Shown in pieces: positions 35,501 to 45,726 of a stretch of 53,624 nt of DNA. Within the stretch, counting starts at the first letter, position 1. Each line of letters opens with the position of its first letter. The notes beneath the pieces were generated by a model, which was not told the origin of the DNA, did not search any database, and saw nothing but the letters and a program-made list of their open reading frames with translations. Both the position numbers and the translations under genes were made by a program. The DNA lies in NCBI GenBank assembly GCA_910592005.1, contig CAJVPP010000063.1:1-53624 (forward strand). Reading direction: 5' to 3'. This DNA is from Funneliformis mosseae (lineage: Eukaryota > Glomeromycota > Glomeromycetes > Glomerales > Glomeraceae).

Positions 35501-36200
35501 TAATTCTATTTGCTTTTATATTTTCTTGTAAAGCATTTATATCGATTACAGTTCTTAAAGGTTTTTGATCATTAATACATTCATGGATTCTAAGCAAACC
35601 ATATACTTCAGAAATATTATTTGCAACAGAAAACTTCAGGACTCAATTATCATCTTAGTCAATTTTGATAACTAATTTATTTTTCACTTTATTTTGATTA
35701 TAAATATTATATAAACTAGACCTTTTTTATTTAGAAAGAGGAATAAATAGATAGAAAGACAATCTAACAAACCTTTATCATTTAATATATCTCTAGATGA
35801 AAAAGATATTATTTTTCAAATTTCATTTAACAAGTCCTTGGAAAAAAAATTATCATTAAATTTTTTCTGTCTTAAAGTATATATCATATTAATCTTTCAC
35901 TCTTTTATATTTAGTGGTTGAATCAATAGAATTTTGATAGTGCTGGTTGAAGCATAGAGAGTTTCTTCATTATCTGACTCATAATTAGACTCATAGTCAT
36001 TATAATCATCTAATTCTAAGTCAAATCTATTATCAGTACAACTGTTTGAGTCACTTAAATATTCATCAAGGCTGGTGCTATCATAGCAGATAAGAGTTCT
36101 GTAATCAGATTGGTTGAAAATAGTTAAGGTATATATGTCATTAGTTTGAAAATACTTATAGTACTTTATAAATTCAGAAATGTTTAATTATTTTTTTTGA
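32523..36200 (-). pseudogene. Decayed primase-helicase (AEP primase plus origin-binding-protein-type SF2 helicase)
   Basis: A long minus-strand coding region broken by many stops and frameshifts. From the N-terminal side: an acidic start region (DDYNDYESNYESDNEE near 36.0 kb); then TVIDINALQENIKANR and CSYHILYTLALLIDHYELKA at 35.2-35.6 kb, which fit archaeo-eukaryotic primases. Next is KYNEIFTATEIYEERYIKPL then GDIYVGSP.KIGKTYVLE (P-loop, about 34.6 kb), LLVLSTRYFYSNA, VYQIKSLHHI and LWLDEIVFIIAQIQSH (DExx motif, about 34.33 kb), the order seen in the Herpes_ori_bp/UL9-like helicase family. The C-terminus (32907-33137 and 32523-32825) has W..I...(Y)..ISPESLTENFI and ends at a TGA at 32523. 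Such genes are multi-copy in glomeromycete genomes to my knowledge. This copy is dead. It is a gene fossil of a mobile or virus-like element, not a live virus. Confidence 0.65.
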
Positions 36201-36279
36201 TGAATGCAAAAAAGAAGCAATATTGAACTTAGTTGGCAAATCATAAAAGAAATACAACTTGGTATACCCTAAAAAGCAT

Positions 36280-36530
36280 AGTTTTCTGCGTAATCTATTA
36301 TATAAAAATTGATAGAAGGCTACACTTTCTAGACATGTATTCAAGTATAATATAAATGGGCCGGCTATTATAATATGTAATGCAACTGAAAGTTAAGGTA
36401 TCTGTAGAATTATTATATAAAAATATGGCAGATGCCTTCACTTTTCTAGATATGTATTCAGGTATAGTATAGCTTTCACATAAGACTTATCCTTCCTAGA
36501 TATATATCTGGATATTATATGAAGACTTCT
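36280..36530. repeat. ~120-bp tandem repeat with TATA-containing motif (copies 2 and 3)
   Basis: TCTATTATATAAAAATTGATAG then AAGGCTACACTTTCTAGACATGTATTCAAG at 36.29-36.35 kb is repeated as ATTATTATATAAAAATATGGCAG then ATGCCTTCACTTTTCTAGATATGTATTCAGG at 36.41-36.46 kb. A third partial copy (CCTAGATATATATCTGGATA) follows. It lies just upstream of gene B and is related to the hairpin downstream of it, so it may be a shared promoter or element end. Confidence 0.5.
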
Positions 36531-37252
36531 TTAAAAATATTGGCACTTGGCTACTCTATTATTAGTATAAATTCAGAAAAGTGATAACCAGATATACATC
36601 CAGAAGATAAATCTTCTTTGGTCTCACTCTTAGTGTCAAATAGAAGATCAGAAGCAGAATTAAATCTAGCCAGTAATATTGTGTAAATAAAAGTATTATC
36701 ACTTATTGTGATTTTTATTTTGTATATGCATTATCACTATTATGTTCCTAATTAATTACAAAATAGGGATAATATATATATGAAATAAAAGTTACAAGAA
36801 GGTAACAGGAAAGTATTTAGAACTAAAAACATAGTAAAATTAATAAAAAATTTGAACTATTAGAAACCTTTCTGACATCCTGACAGGTTCTCACTAGTTT
36901 CATGACAGCTTTAGGATATTATCAAGTTACTATCATGGTGTCAGCTTGGATCTTTAAAATCATATGTCCTAAAGTTCAGCCAAAATTATGGTATAGTACT
37001 GGCTGAAATTAACCACAAATTTACTGCGCTACCTGACACTATATTCTTTTTATCACATTTTAGTATCTAGAAAGACAACCAAATAGGCACAAAAGGTAAG
37101 CATTCCAATATAGAATCCAGCACTTAACCAGATGCAGGAGGTCAGCATTCTCAACATAAAATCAGATATCTAAACAGCTACAGAGGACCAACAACTCTAT
37201 TAAAGAATTTAGTATGTAAATGATTCAGAAACAAGAAGAAAAACATGGTATT
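36531..37252. other. Spacer without gene
   Basis: Moderately complex DNA, including a segment at 36.86-37.02 kb rich in CTGACA/TGACAG words, but no frame or clear repeat structure. Confidence 0.35.
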
Positions 37253-37530
37253 TAGATTATATAGTGATAGTTAGGTTAAATAGTGGGTAGTAGTTAGATT
37301 ATATAGTGATAAAAAATACAGATTGTAAGAAAGATTTAAAAGGATAGCTAGAGTATAAAAAAGATATCTGATATGTGAAAATAAATAGATTATATGGTGA
37401 TAATTAGATTATATTATTTAAATTATATAGTGATAATTAGATTATATTATTTAGATCATATGGTAGTAATCAGATTATATAGTGATATTTAGATCAAATA
37501 GTAGTATCCAGATTATATGGTGGTAATATA
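37253..37530. repeat. AGATTATATAGTGATA minisatellite
   Basis: Roughly a dozen imperfect copies of TTAGATTATATAGTGATAAT / TTAGATCATATGGTAGTAAT. The copies drift in length, and one variant (ATATATGGTGGTAGTTAGATTA) also appears at about 31.03 kb upstream of gene A. Confidence 0.6.
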
Positions 37531-37983
37531 ATCTAAGACAAGTGGAATACCACTATATGTAAATTTAAATATATATGATTAATGAAATTTTTCTACAATA
37601 AACTAGTTTTGAGAACAGTTATAAAAATAATAAAGAATCATTGAATTTTATGCTTTATTTTTGAAAGAAATTTTTTTATTTTAGTGTATTGAATAAAATA
37701 AAATTGCAATAGTGAACCAAATTTTATTTATATTATTTACTTAATTTTATGATAAACTGTAATAATGATTGTCTCATTTTACTACTAACTAATAAAAAAT
37801 TAGCTTAAACTCAATTTGTAAATAATCATTTAACTGTAATATTCAGATATCTAGATAAATTGTTGATATCTAAATAAAATTGTGAATATTCAGATTATCT
37901 GGATAAATTATTTGTTTATTTAGATTAAAATAGATATATGTTAAATCAGATATACAGATGAATAAATTCAAACTCTATTTTTT
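37531..37983. other. AT-rich spacer
   Basis: Contains short repeats of ATATTCAGATATCTAGATAAAT near 37.84-37.93 kb. Nothing else supported. Confidence 0.35.
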
Positions 37984-38786
37984 TGAACTATCAAATCTGT
38001 TTTACCTAAAAATATTCTTTCTATTGATGCACTAGTAGCTAAAAAAAAATAATAAAATTTATATAAATAATTATAAATTATAAAATAATTCAATTAATAT
38101 TTAAATTAATCTAAAATAATCTTTAGCCATATTAGAAAGGTTTGGATATTCATTTTCATGCAACTTTATAATAATATTTATAAATTAATAAATTAATTAA
38201 ATATAAGAATACATTATTATAATAAATATGTAAATATTATACTTACTTTCTACCATAATAAAATATCTGTTTATTTGATACAAGTGATTCTTTAAGATAA
38301 ACTTTAAGCTTATCTTTATGATATTTTTTTTTTTTAAATATATGATTAAAAATATCATCTTTCAAATTATCAGAAGCAATATTAGCATCTGTAATATCTT
38401 TATATTTTTTTTCTCAAATAGTTATTATAATATTTTTTGCTTTATTAATATAATATCTTTTCTAATTATTAATTTTATAATATTGTAACTTTAATTATAA
38501 ATCTATTATTAATTAATTATAAATAATAATTAATAATATAATAATATATAATTAATTTATATAATTTTATAAATTAACTAACCTATAGTAATAAAATAAT
38601 TAGTTCTATCTATTAATGAATAATATTCTAATATTTTTTTTCTTTGCCAATCTACATATTGTAATAGGAATATCATAACGTAATTGATCTACATAATGCA
38701 TTATAAATAGTTACATAAGTAGCATAGTTAACAAAATCGACTTAATAGATATATTTAATTTATATAATGCAAGAAAATGTAGATCT

Positions 38787-38905
38787 AAATGTCAAACATG
38801 TCAAACATATCTGATATATTTGACATATTTAATATATTTGATATATCTGATGCATTTAATATATCAGACATACCTAACATATATGATATATTAGATTTAC
38901 ATTAA
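38787..38905. repeat. 9-bp minisatellite, second array
   Basis: Repeats of the type ATATCTGATATATTTGACATATTTAATATATT. Its reverse complement resembles the array at the left edge of the window (ATATGTCNN / ATATCTGAT units). Confidence 0.55.
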
Positions 38906-39600
38906 AAAATATGTAAAGGAGATTAAATTCTTGACAAAAAAGTAACTATCAATTGCTAGATACAATCTGATCAGTTCAGTGATAATTATGTATAACTCCC
39001 TTTTTATAAATAACGCAAGGTTACTCTTTTCTATTTGTGATTAATTTTTCTTTTGTATTCTCTTAATTTGATATTTTTAGCTTTTAGTTTATTTATTTAC
39101 TAATAAATCTTTATTTAATTTACTTGAAACATTTTATGATACTTGTATTTATAATGTAATTCATATTTAATTTTGACTTAAAATATAGATAATATATTAA
39201 ATACATTGGGTAATATATAGTAGATAAATTGTATATTTATCATAGGTTTAAATATATTTTTCAATATATAACAAAATTTAATCAACTGAGATGTGAATAT
39301 ACTCTGCGGTATATAAAAGAACCATTAACTTACTGAGACAACTATTAGATTACTATATAAACTTAAAAGAATCACCACTCAAATACCCATCTAACTGTTA
39401 CAATTCGCAAGAATTGCACATTAACAATATTTAATTTTTAATCTATTAATATTATTATCAATTATTTCTTCAATTTTTATTTATTGAATAATTATAACTG
39501 TGATGCTATATAAAGTGTAAAATATAATTAATCAGTAATAAAATCTGATTCTTTTTTAAAAAGCTAAATAAAAATTATTTGTTAAATATTTAAAATGAAT
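38906..39600. other. Insertion-like block within the hAT remnant
   Basis: Includes two TATA-type words, CTTTTTATAAATAACG at about 39.0 kb and GGTATATAAAAGAACC at about 39.31 kb, the latter followed by a CA-rich leader-like stretch (AATACCCATCTAACTGTT). It may be a solo LTR or promoter fragment of another element. No termini could be proved. Confidence 0.3.
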
Positions 39601-41179
39601 TTAAATTAAACATTTTTTATTAATAAATTACAAATCTATAAAAATTTTTATATATCTTTAATACAATCCCATTTATCATCTGAAAAAATATATTTATTAA
39701 AATTTTTATCAAATAAAACTATATTATGAAGAGCATTTTTAAGTAAAATAGCTCTTTTTAATATTATTTTTATAGAATTATAATGAGTTTTAATATCTAT
39801 TATTAATTCTAATTGTTGAAGTTTTAATGCAATACATTGTTGAGAAAAACTTTCATGTTTTTAAGATGAAATACAAATTTTTACTATTAATTTTTAAGCT
39901 AAATAATAGTATTAAATAATTTAATTATTATTAATAAAAATTACTTTTAAAATTACTTTTATTAAAAAATAAAAAACTTACTTTATATATAATATATTTT
40001 AACTGTTTATCAGTTTCTATTTCTTCATTTAAAATACTTTTATTATTTGAATCTAATACATAAAAATTTTAAGTACTTTTTTGTACATCTCTATTAATAA
40101 TATATGCAAGATGTCTAATATATTGATGATATAGATCAAACTCAATATTTTGTTTATTTAAACTTAAAAAAATTTCTTTTAATATTTTATTCATATTTGA
40201 TACATTATCATATATTATTACTAAAATCTAAATTAAAATATAAAATTATTAAATATAAATATAAAAATTACTTTTTAATTAATTTATATACTTTAGCTGA
40301 AAGATTAAATTCAAGTAAAACTTCTAATAATTTATTTGCAAAATTTTCTTTAAAATATAAATTTGATAATTGATAAAAATCTAAAATAATATTTTGTATT
40401 TATCAATCATTATTAATTCAATGTACTGAAATTCCAAGAAAGAAAAGTTGATTTTTACTTATCCAACTATCAATTGTAAATGAAAATAAATTAGTTGCTT
40501 CCTATAATTATTTTAATATATATATTAATATTTAATTATAATAATTAATTTATTAATAAAAATAATTATTTATAATATTTAATAAATATTATCTTTTATT
40601 TATATAAAAATTATATCTAAATCACATTGTAAAGTATCTATTGATAGTATCATTAAATCAAATTTTAAAAAAGATAATATATCTTTAAATATTTGTTCTT
40701 CAACAACTGTAAATAGTTGATCATTAATTATATTCAATTAAGTAATTTTTTTTAAATTCTTATAATAAAAACTTTTTTTTTTATATTATTGATTAATATT
40801 TAAGAATACTTTGATGATTATTTCTTATATGTCTCTATAATGCTGAAATAGCTTATCACTAAAGTTTTTGCTATTATATAATAAAATTTAATTAAAATTA
40901 ACTAATCTTTAACTTAAATATAAATAAAAATATACTAACTTGCAATAATTGCAATTCTAATAATGTGTTGAAGAATCTAATTTAAAATATTGATAAATTT
41001 CAGAAATTCTTTTTTTTGTAAATTAAAGATTTTTGTTTATTGTTAGAATTAACATTTAATTGAATATCTTGATTGCTTTATAATATAATTAAATTTGAAA
41101 TAGTTTTTTTTTTAATATAAAAAATAATAAATAATTTTAGAATAATTATTCAAAATGATACTAAAATTACAAGCCTTTT

Positions 41180-42300
41180 TATCTATTTAATATAAGTAAA
41201 AAATTTTTAAAAAAATTATTGAGGTGATTTACTTTAAAAAATAAGTCACAGAGACTAATTCTTTCAAAGAAAATATCTTTAGAAATGTTTATCTTTGAAA
41301 AAAATATCTTAAAGGTAAAATCCTTCAAAGGAAACGCTTCTGAAAGTAATTTTTTTTGAAAAAAATGTCTCAAAGGTAATTCTCTTTAAGGAATACACCT
41401 TCAGAAGAGTTTTCTTTAAAAAATGCCTTCAGAAGTACTTTTTTTTAAGAAAAAATGCCTTAGAGGTTATTTTCTTTAAGAGAAACACCTTCATAAATGT
41501 AAATTTTTAGAAATAGCTTTAGAGATATTTTTCTTCAAAATTTCTAACAAAGAAACGCCTCTGAATGTGATTTCTTCAAAAAAAGTTACAGAGACAAATC
41601 CCTTCATGAAAATTGCTCTATAAATAAAATTCTTTATGAAAATTATTCTGGATATGAAATCTTTTAAAAAAATCACTCTAGAAGTGAAATCCTTCAAGAA
41701 AATCTCTTTAAAAGTAAAATTCTTAATGAAAATTATTTTAAAAGTAAAGTTCTTTATGAAAATCACTCTAAAAGCAAAATCCTTCAAGAAAATTGCTCTA
41801 GAAGTGAATTCTTTATGAAAATTATTCTGGATATGAAATCTTTTAAAAAAACACTCTAGAAGCGAAATCCTTCATTTTAAAAGTAAAATCCTTAATGAAA
41901 ATCATTCTAAAAGTAAAGTTCTTTATGAAAATCACTCTAAAAACAAAATCTTTCAAGAAAATTGCTCTAAAAGTGAATTCTTTTAAAGAAATTATTTTGA
42001 AAGTGAATTTTTTTAAAAAAAATACTCTGAAAGTAAAATATTTGAAGAAAATCGCTTTAGAAGTAAATTTTTTTAAGAAAATACTACTGTATGCATTTTT
42101 CTTCAAAGAAAATGTCACTGGACTAATTTTTTTCAAAGAAAATATCATTATAACTATTTTTCTTTAAAAAACACCAGGGGTATTTTTCTTCAAAGAAAAT
42201 GATACTAGAATCATTTTTTTTTTAAAAAAAATGTCACTGAGGTCATTTTTCTTCAAAGAAAAACTGCTTTTAAATTTATTTTTTTCAAAGAAGAAAATAC
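41180..42300. repeat. 30-bp minisatellite with ~180-bp higher-order duplication
   Basis: The core at 41.58-42.08 kb repeats AAAGTAAAATTCTTTATGAAAATCACTCTA-like units of 30 bp. A larger duplication starts at ATGAAAATTATTCTGGATATG at both ~41636 and ~41815. Flanks at 41.2-41.58 and 42.08-42.30 kb carry diverged TTTTTCTTCAAAGAAAAT/CACTGAGGTC units. Open frames on both strands here (for example KSFKKITLEV repeats) are a result of the 30-bp period and are not genes. Confidence 0.8.
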
Positions 42301-42451
42301 AAGCCAATGAACTAAGCAGCGGTATAAATCATGCTACAGTATAACCTAGTTTATCTGACTTGCAGGTTATTTTATAGTAGTTTAAGCTAAGTCTAAATGA
42401 GCTAATTCATTTGACTTATAAGTGATTTAGCTTATGCGAAGTTCTAGTTCT
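42301..42451. other. Palindrome-rich spacer
   Basis: Holds inverted words such as TTAAGCTAAGTC / GATTTAGCTTA and ACTTATAAGT. It precedes the repeat shared with 16.37 kb, where similar TTATAAGT-type words also occur, so it may be part of that element. Confidence 0.3.
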
Positions 42452-42600
42452 AATAAAAATATACTTAAACGTAATAAAATAATAAAATAATAAAAAGAAA
42501 TAAATAAATTATAGATGTTAAGAAAATTATAAGTGAAATAGAATAAACAGAATAAATAGTTATACAGAAAATATAGGAGAAATAGAAGAAACAGGCAAAA
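42452..42600 (+). repeat. Second copy of the 16.4-kb dispersed repeat
   Basis: TAATAAAAATATACTTAAA, then an AATAATAAAAAGAAATAAAT run, then AGATGTTA..GAAA, then ACAGAAAATA and GAAACAGGC-like words in the same order as 16373-16525. It is shorter and more diverged. Confidence 0.55.
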
Positions 42601-42634
42601 TAGAAATCACTATTTGATGTAATAATGATATGGG

Positions 42635-42783
42635 CTCTTTACAATAGAAAGGAAGGAAACTACCAAAAAAATTTTTTTTGTGTTAATGTTAAATTTGAAC
42701 TTATTTTATTAAAAAAATAATATTTAGTTTATAAAGTAAAAAAAAATTTTTTTAGTAGTTTTCTCCCTTTTTATTGCAAAGAG
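42635..42783. mobile_element. MITE, copy B (149 bp)
   Basis: Left terminal repeat CTCTTTACAATAGAAAGGA then AGGAAACTACCAAAAAAATTTT; right terminal repeat AAAATTTTTTTAGTAGTTTT then CTCCCTTTTTATTGCAAAGAG. It has the same interior as copy A at 26.8 kb. Confidence 0.7.
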
Positions 42784-42899
42784 TCTATATAATCATATTA
42801 ATATAACAAATCATAAAATTGTAAAGGTAAAGTTTATTAAATTACAAATAATGTTATAGATAAAGCTTAACATTATATTAGTACTTTAATTAAAATAAT

Positions 42900-44390
42900 T
42901 TTTTAGTTAGCAAAAATAATATTTCATTAAATAAATTATCTAAAATTACAAATCTTTGTAGAATTTTTGAATACCCTCATCTATTATTTATTAACTTCTA
43001 ATATAATTATTTATGAAAATAATATATTTAGACATAAAATCTTATCTGTTATTTTAAATTTAATTAAAAAAACTATTTGAAAAGAATTAGATAAAGCTAC
43101 TATATTTAGTAATATGATTGATAAAAATATAATATTTCATATAAATTTTATCTTATTATATATATTATATACTATCTATATAGAAATATTAAAATTTATT
43201 TTTTAAAATTACTTTAACTAAAAAGTAAAGATTAAAATTTATTTTTAAAATAATTATTAATTTGTTAGATAAAAAAAGTAAGTCTTTAAATATAATTTAT
43301 TATTTATTTATTATTTTTAATAACTAATTTAAATTTTTTTTTAAAAGTTTAACAAATAAATTTATGTTATTTGCTTTAAATGAAGCAAAACAATAGGAAT
43401 AGCATTAAAATTAAAAAGAAATAAATGTTTATTATAATACATTATATTGTATACAGATTAGCTTTAGCTTACAATTCAGCAAAGAAAAAAGTAGATTTTT
43501 ACAAATATGTTAAGTATATTATAAAGTCAAAATATTTTTTTTTCTAATTCTAACAAAAGAATGGATATTTTACATAAATATCAAAAAATATTAGAACATT
43601 CAATTTGAAAATTAAACAAATCTATGAAGTTTGATGGTTTTCTTAATATAAAATAATCAAAAATTTATATTTTTCAATTAAAATTTTAATGGATATATTA
43701 TTGGAGATAATAGCAATAACAACTAAAAATTCTTAAAAATAGAATTTTATTTCTTTATATATAAAAATATATGATTGAAAGTTACTTGCTTTTTATATTT
43801 TTTATGAAATATTCTTGAATATCTTTCAACTCTAAAGTTTTTCAACAAAAAAATATTCAAATATCTGATAAAAATCCAATAATAGAATTAACTCTTAATA
43901 AAATTCATATAAGAATTCATGGATTATAATTATAGATGCCTACTAAAACCTCGTCAAAATTATTTCTTGATACCCTTTTTATGTTTTAATATAGTTTTGA
44001 CAGTTTCTTATTATTAAGGTTTCATCTTTTATCTATAATTATAATAAAGAAAGGTTATTATTTGAAGAAAATATAAATAGATTTTATTAAATATATCATT
44101 AGAAGTAAATTGTAATATCTTTTGCATCAGCTGTTATTTCTAAAATTCAAGAAAGATTTCCTGATAGACCTTTGCTTAATTCTATGAAATACTTAATCAT
44201 GCAAATTGACCAGATAAAAAAGAGGAACTTACAAAATATGACGAACAAGAATTGAACATTTTATCAGAATTTTATAAAAAAGAAGTTAATAAGAGTGGTT
44301 TGTATATAAAGCAATAGTATATTCAAACTTTAGAAATATAAAAATTAAAGTATTAATTCCAAGGTTATTTGTTATCAAATTACTAGGAAG
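42900..44390 (+). pseudogene. Decayed hAT-like transposase fragments
   Basis: Plus-strand coding islands: LNLIKKTI.KELDKATIFSNMIDKN near 43.06-43.13 kb, IQERFPDRPLLNSMKYL near 44.14-44.20 kb, and KEELTKYDEQELNILSEFYK then KEVNKSGLYIKQ at 44212-44319. Such text resembles the long hAT relatives found in zinc-finger-protein-862-like genes. Stops and frameshifts are frequent. Confidence 0.45.
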
Positions 44391-44677
44391 AATTTGATTT
44401 TTCTCTAATAAAAAAAATTTTTACATAAAAACTTATTTTTTAAATTATTAATAAATTAATAAAAATTTATATAGCCGGTAAAATATTTTCTTTCCGGATT
44501 AATGACCGGTAAAATTCAATTTCTATTTTAAGCACTGATGTTCAGTTAAAATTTCATGTATTTATAGTTGTGTTTACTTTATCATTTGTTTTACGATAAA
44601 TCGAATTCCTCCGTTAGCAGAAATCATTTTTTTTTTGCAATAAGCAGTAAGATCACTCCGGACTTAACAATAGTCAG
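44391..44677. promoter_or_regulatory. Presumed promoter of the F-box gene
   Basis: AT-rich DNA with GCCGGTAAAAT and GACCGGTAAAAT as a 12-bp direct repeat about 45 bp apart (44474, 44512), then a more complex leader containing GATAAATCGAATTCCTCCG just before the ATG. Confidence 0.35.
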
Positions 44678-45726
44678 ATGAATTCTAACTTAATAAGGCG
44701 GCCAGTGATAAACGTTTTTTCACCGAAGACACCAGAAGAAAAAAAAGACTTTTCACAGTCAATTCGCCGTATTTGTGGCTATTTGACACATAGGGATCTT
44801 TCAGCTTTGAGTTGTGTCTGTAAGGCTTTTTATGAAGTCCTTACAACCTTTGAGAACGAAATATGGCGAGTTTCAAGGATCAAATTCAATTTGGCAAAAG
44901 GACTTCCTCCACCAAAAGATTTACTTGAGCGTGAATATGCAAAGTTGTTTAATTATTCTAAGGGGTGTCAAAACTGTAAATCTTATAAGCATCTGCGAAT
45001 ATATTGGCTTCCTCGTATAAGATCATGTCCAAACTGTATTAAGATAAATGCAATTAGGTGAGCCATAGTATCTCTTTATATGATAGATATGTCTGTCATG
45101 CGTATTGTATTGTGACGTGACGTTTAAAAAAAAATTTTTTTTTCCTTTTATATCAAAGTTACAGAGACTTTGCGGAATTAAATTGGTGGGGATTTCCAGA
45201 ATGTATATTTAATGTTGCACCGATTATCTCCTATGAATTTGATTTCAAGGATGGCATGGATTATTATTGGCTTCCTCAAGTTTATTCTTTAGCTCAAGAA
45301 TATAGAAACCTGAATCTCAGTATGCAGGGTGAAGATGTTCTAAATAATTGGTTATCGACAAAGAGAAAAAAAAAAGCTGAACTATTAGAAGATGCATTTT
45401 TTCGACATAAACAATTAATGAACACAGAATTTTCAATCCTTTTTCGGACTTCATTTGAGCCGGGAGAATGGATTAAAATGATTGAATCGGGAATAAATGA
45501 TGGTTCCAAGCAACGAATTGGCATTAATGAAGCAACAAGAACGTCCGAGGATCAAAATAATGTTGATAAAGCTGTAATTCCTTCTTTTGCACAGGGTGGT
45601 GAATCGTTATTATCTAGTACAAATTCAATGAATAATACCAGCAAACGAAAGAAAAAACGATCAAGGGCAGAAAAACGATTAGAGAGGAGAGCAAGACTAC
45701 TTCGAGAAATAGAAGAGGAAGAATAA
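44678..45726 (+). CDS. F-box-like protein with paired CxxC motifs
   Basis: Two exons, 44678-45057 and 45159-45726, joined by a GTGAGC...CAAAG intron; 948 nt, 315 residues. Residues ~28-66 (IRRICGYLTHRDLSALSCVC followed by KAFYEV) fit a divergent F-box: L-x-x-x-D-L-x-x-L-x-x-V-C-K-x-F-x. Four Cys at 97, 100, 117 and 120 (CQNC then CPNC) could bind one zinc ion. This F-box plus CxxC arrangement is common in fungal proteins. The middle has WWGFPECIF and YYWLPQVY. The C-terminus is basic and helical (KRKKKRSRAEKRLERRARLL) and may act as a nuclear localisation signal. A role as a substrate adaptor of an SCF ubiquitin ligase is inferred from the F-box only. Confidence 0.78.

Larger units (their letters stand above)
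37984..40880 (-). pseudogene. Decayed hAT transposase (BED finger to dimerisation domain)
   Basis: Minus-strand fragments in the correct hAT order. A BED-finger tail SALLRHIRNNHQ lies near 40.83 kb; INDQLFTVVEEQIFKDIL at about 40.7 kb; FSFTIDSWISKNQLFFLGIS then VH at about 40.45 kb (the 'T.D.W.S....F...H' core); IDNVSNMNKIL (the second catalytic Asp region) near 40.2 kb; HENEYPNLSNMAKDYFRLI near 38.13 kb; and ATSASIERIFLGKTDLI at 37984-38040 (dimerisation motif). Stops break every segment. A GTAAGT donor after YYGRK (about 38.25 kb) and a following acceptor suggest that an original intron is retained. A block at 38.75-39.6 kb with the minisatellite and promoter-like DNA interrupts it. Confidence 0.65.

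Noticed and set aside
41491..42167. Overlapping ORFs of 60-101 codons on both strands
   Set aside because: They follow the 30-bp minisatellite period and encode the same repeated peptide on each strand; no start context or homology.
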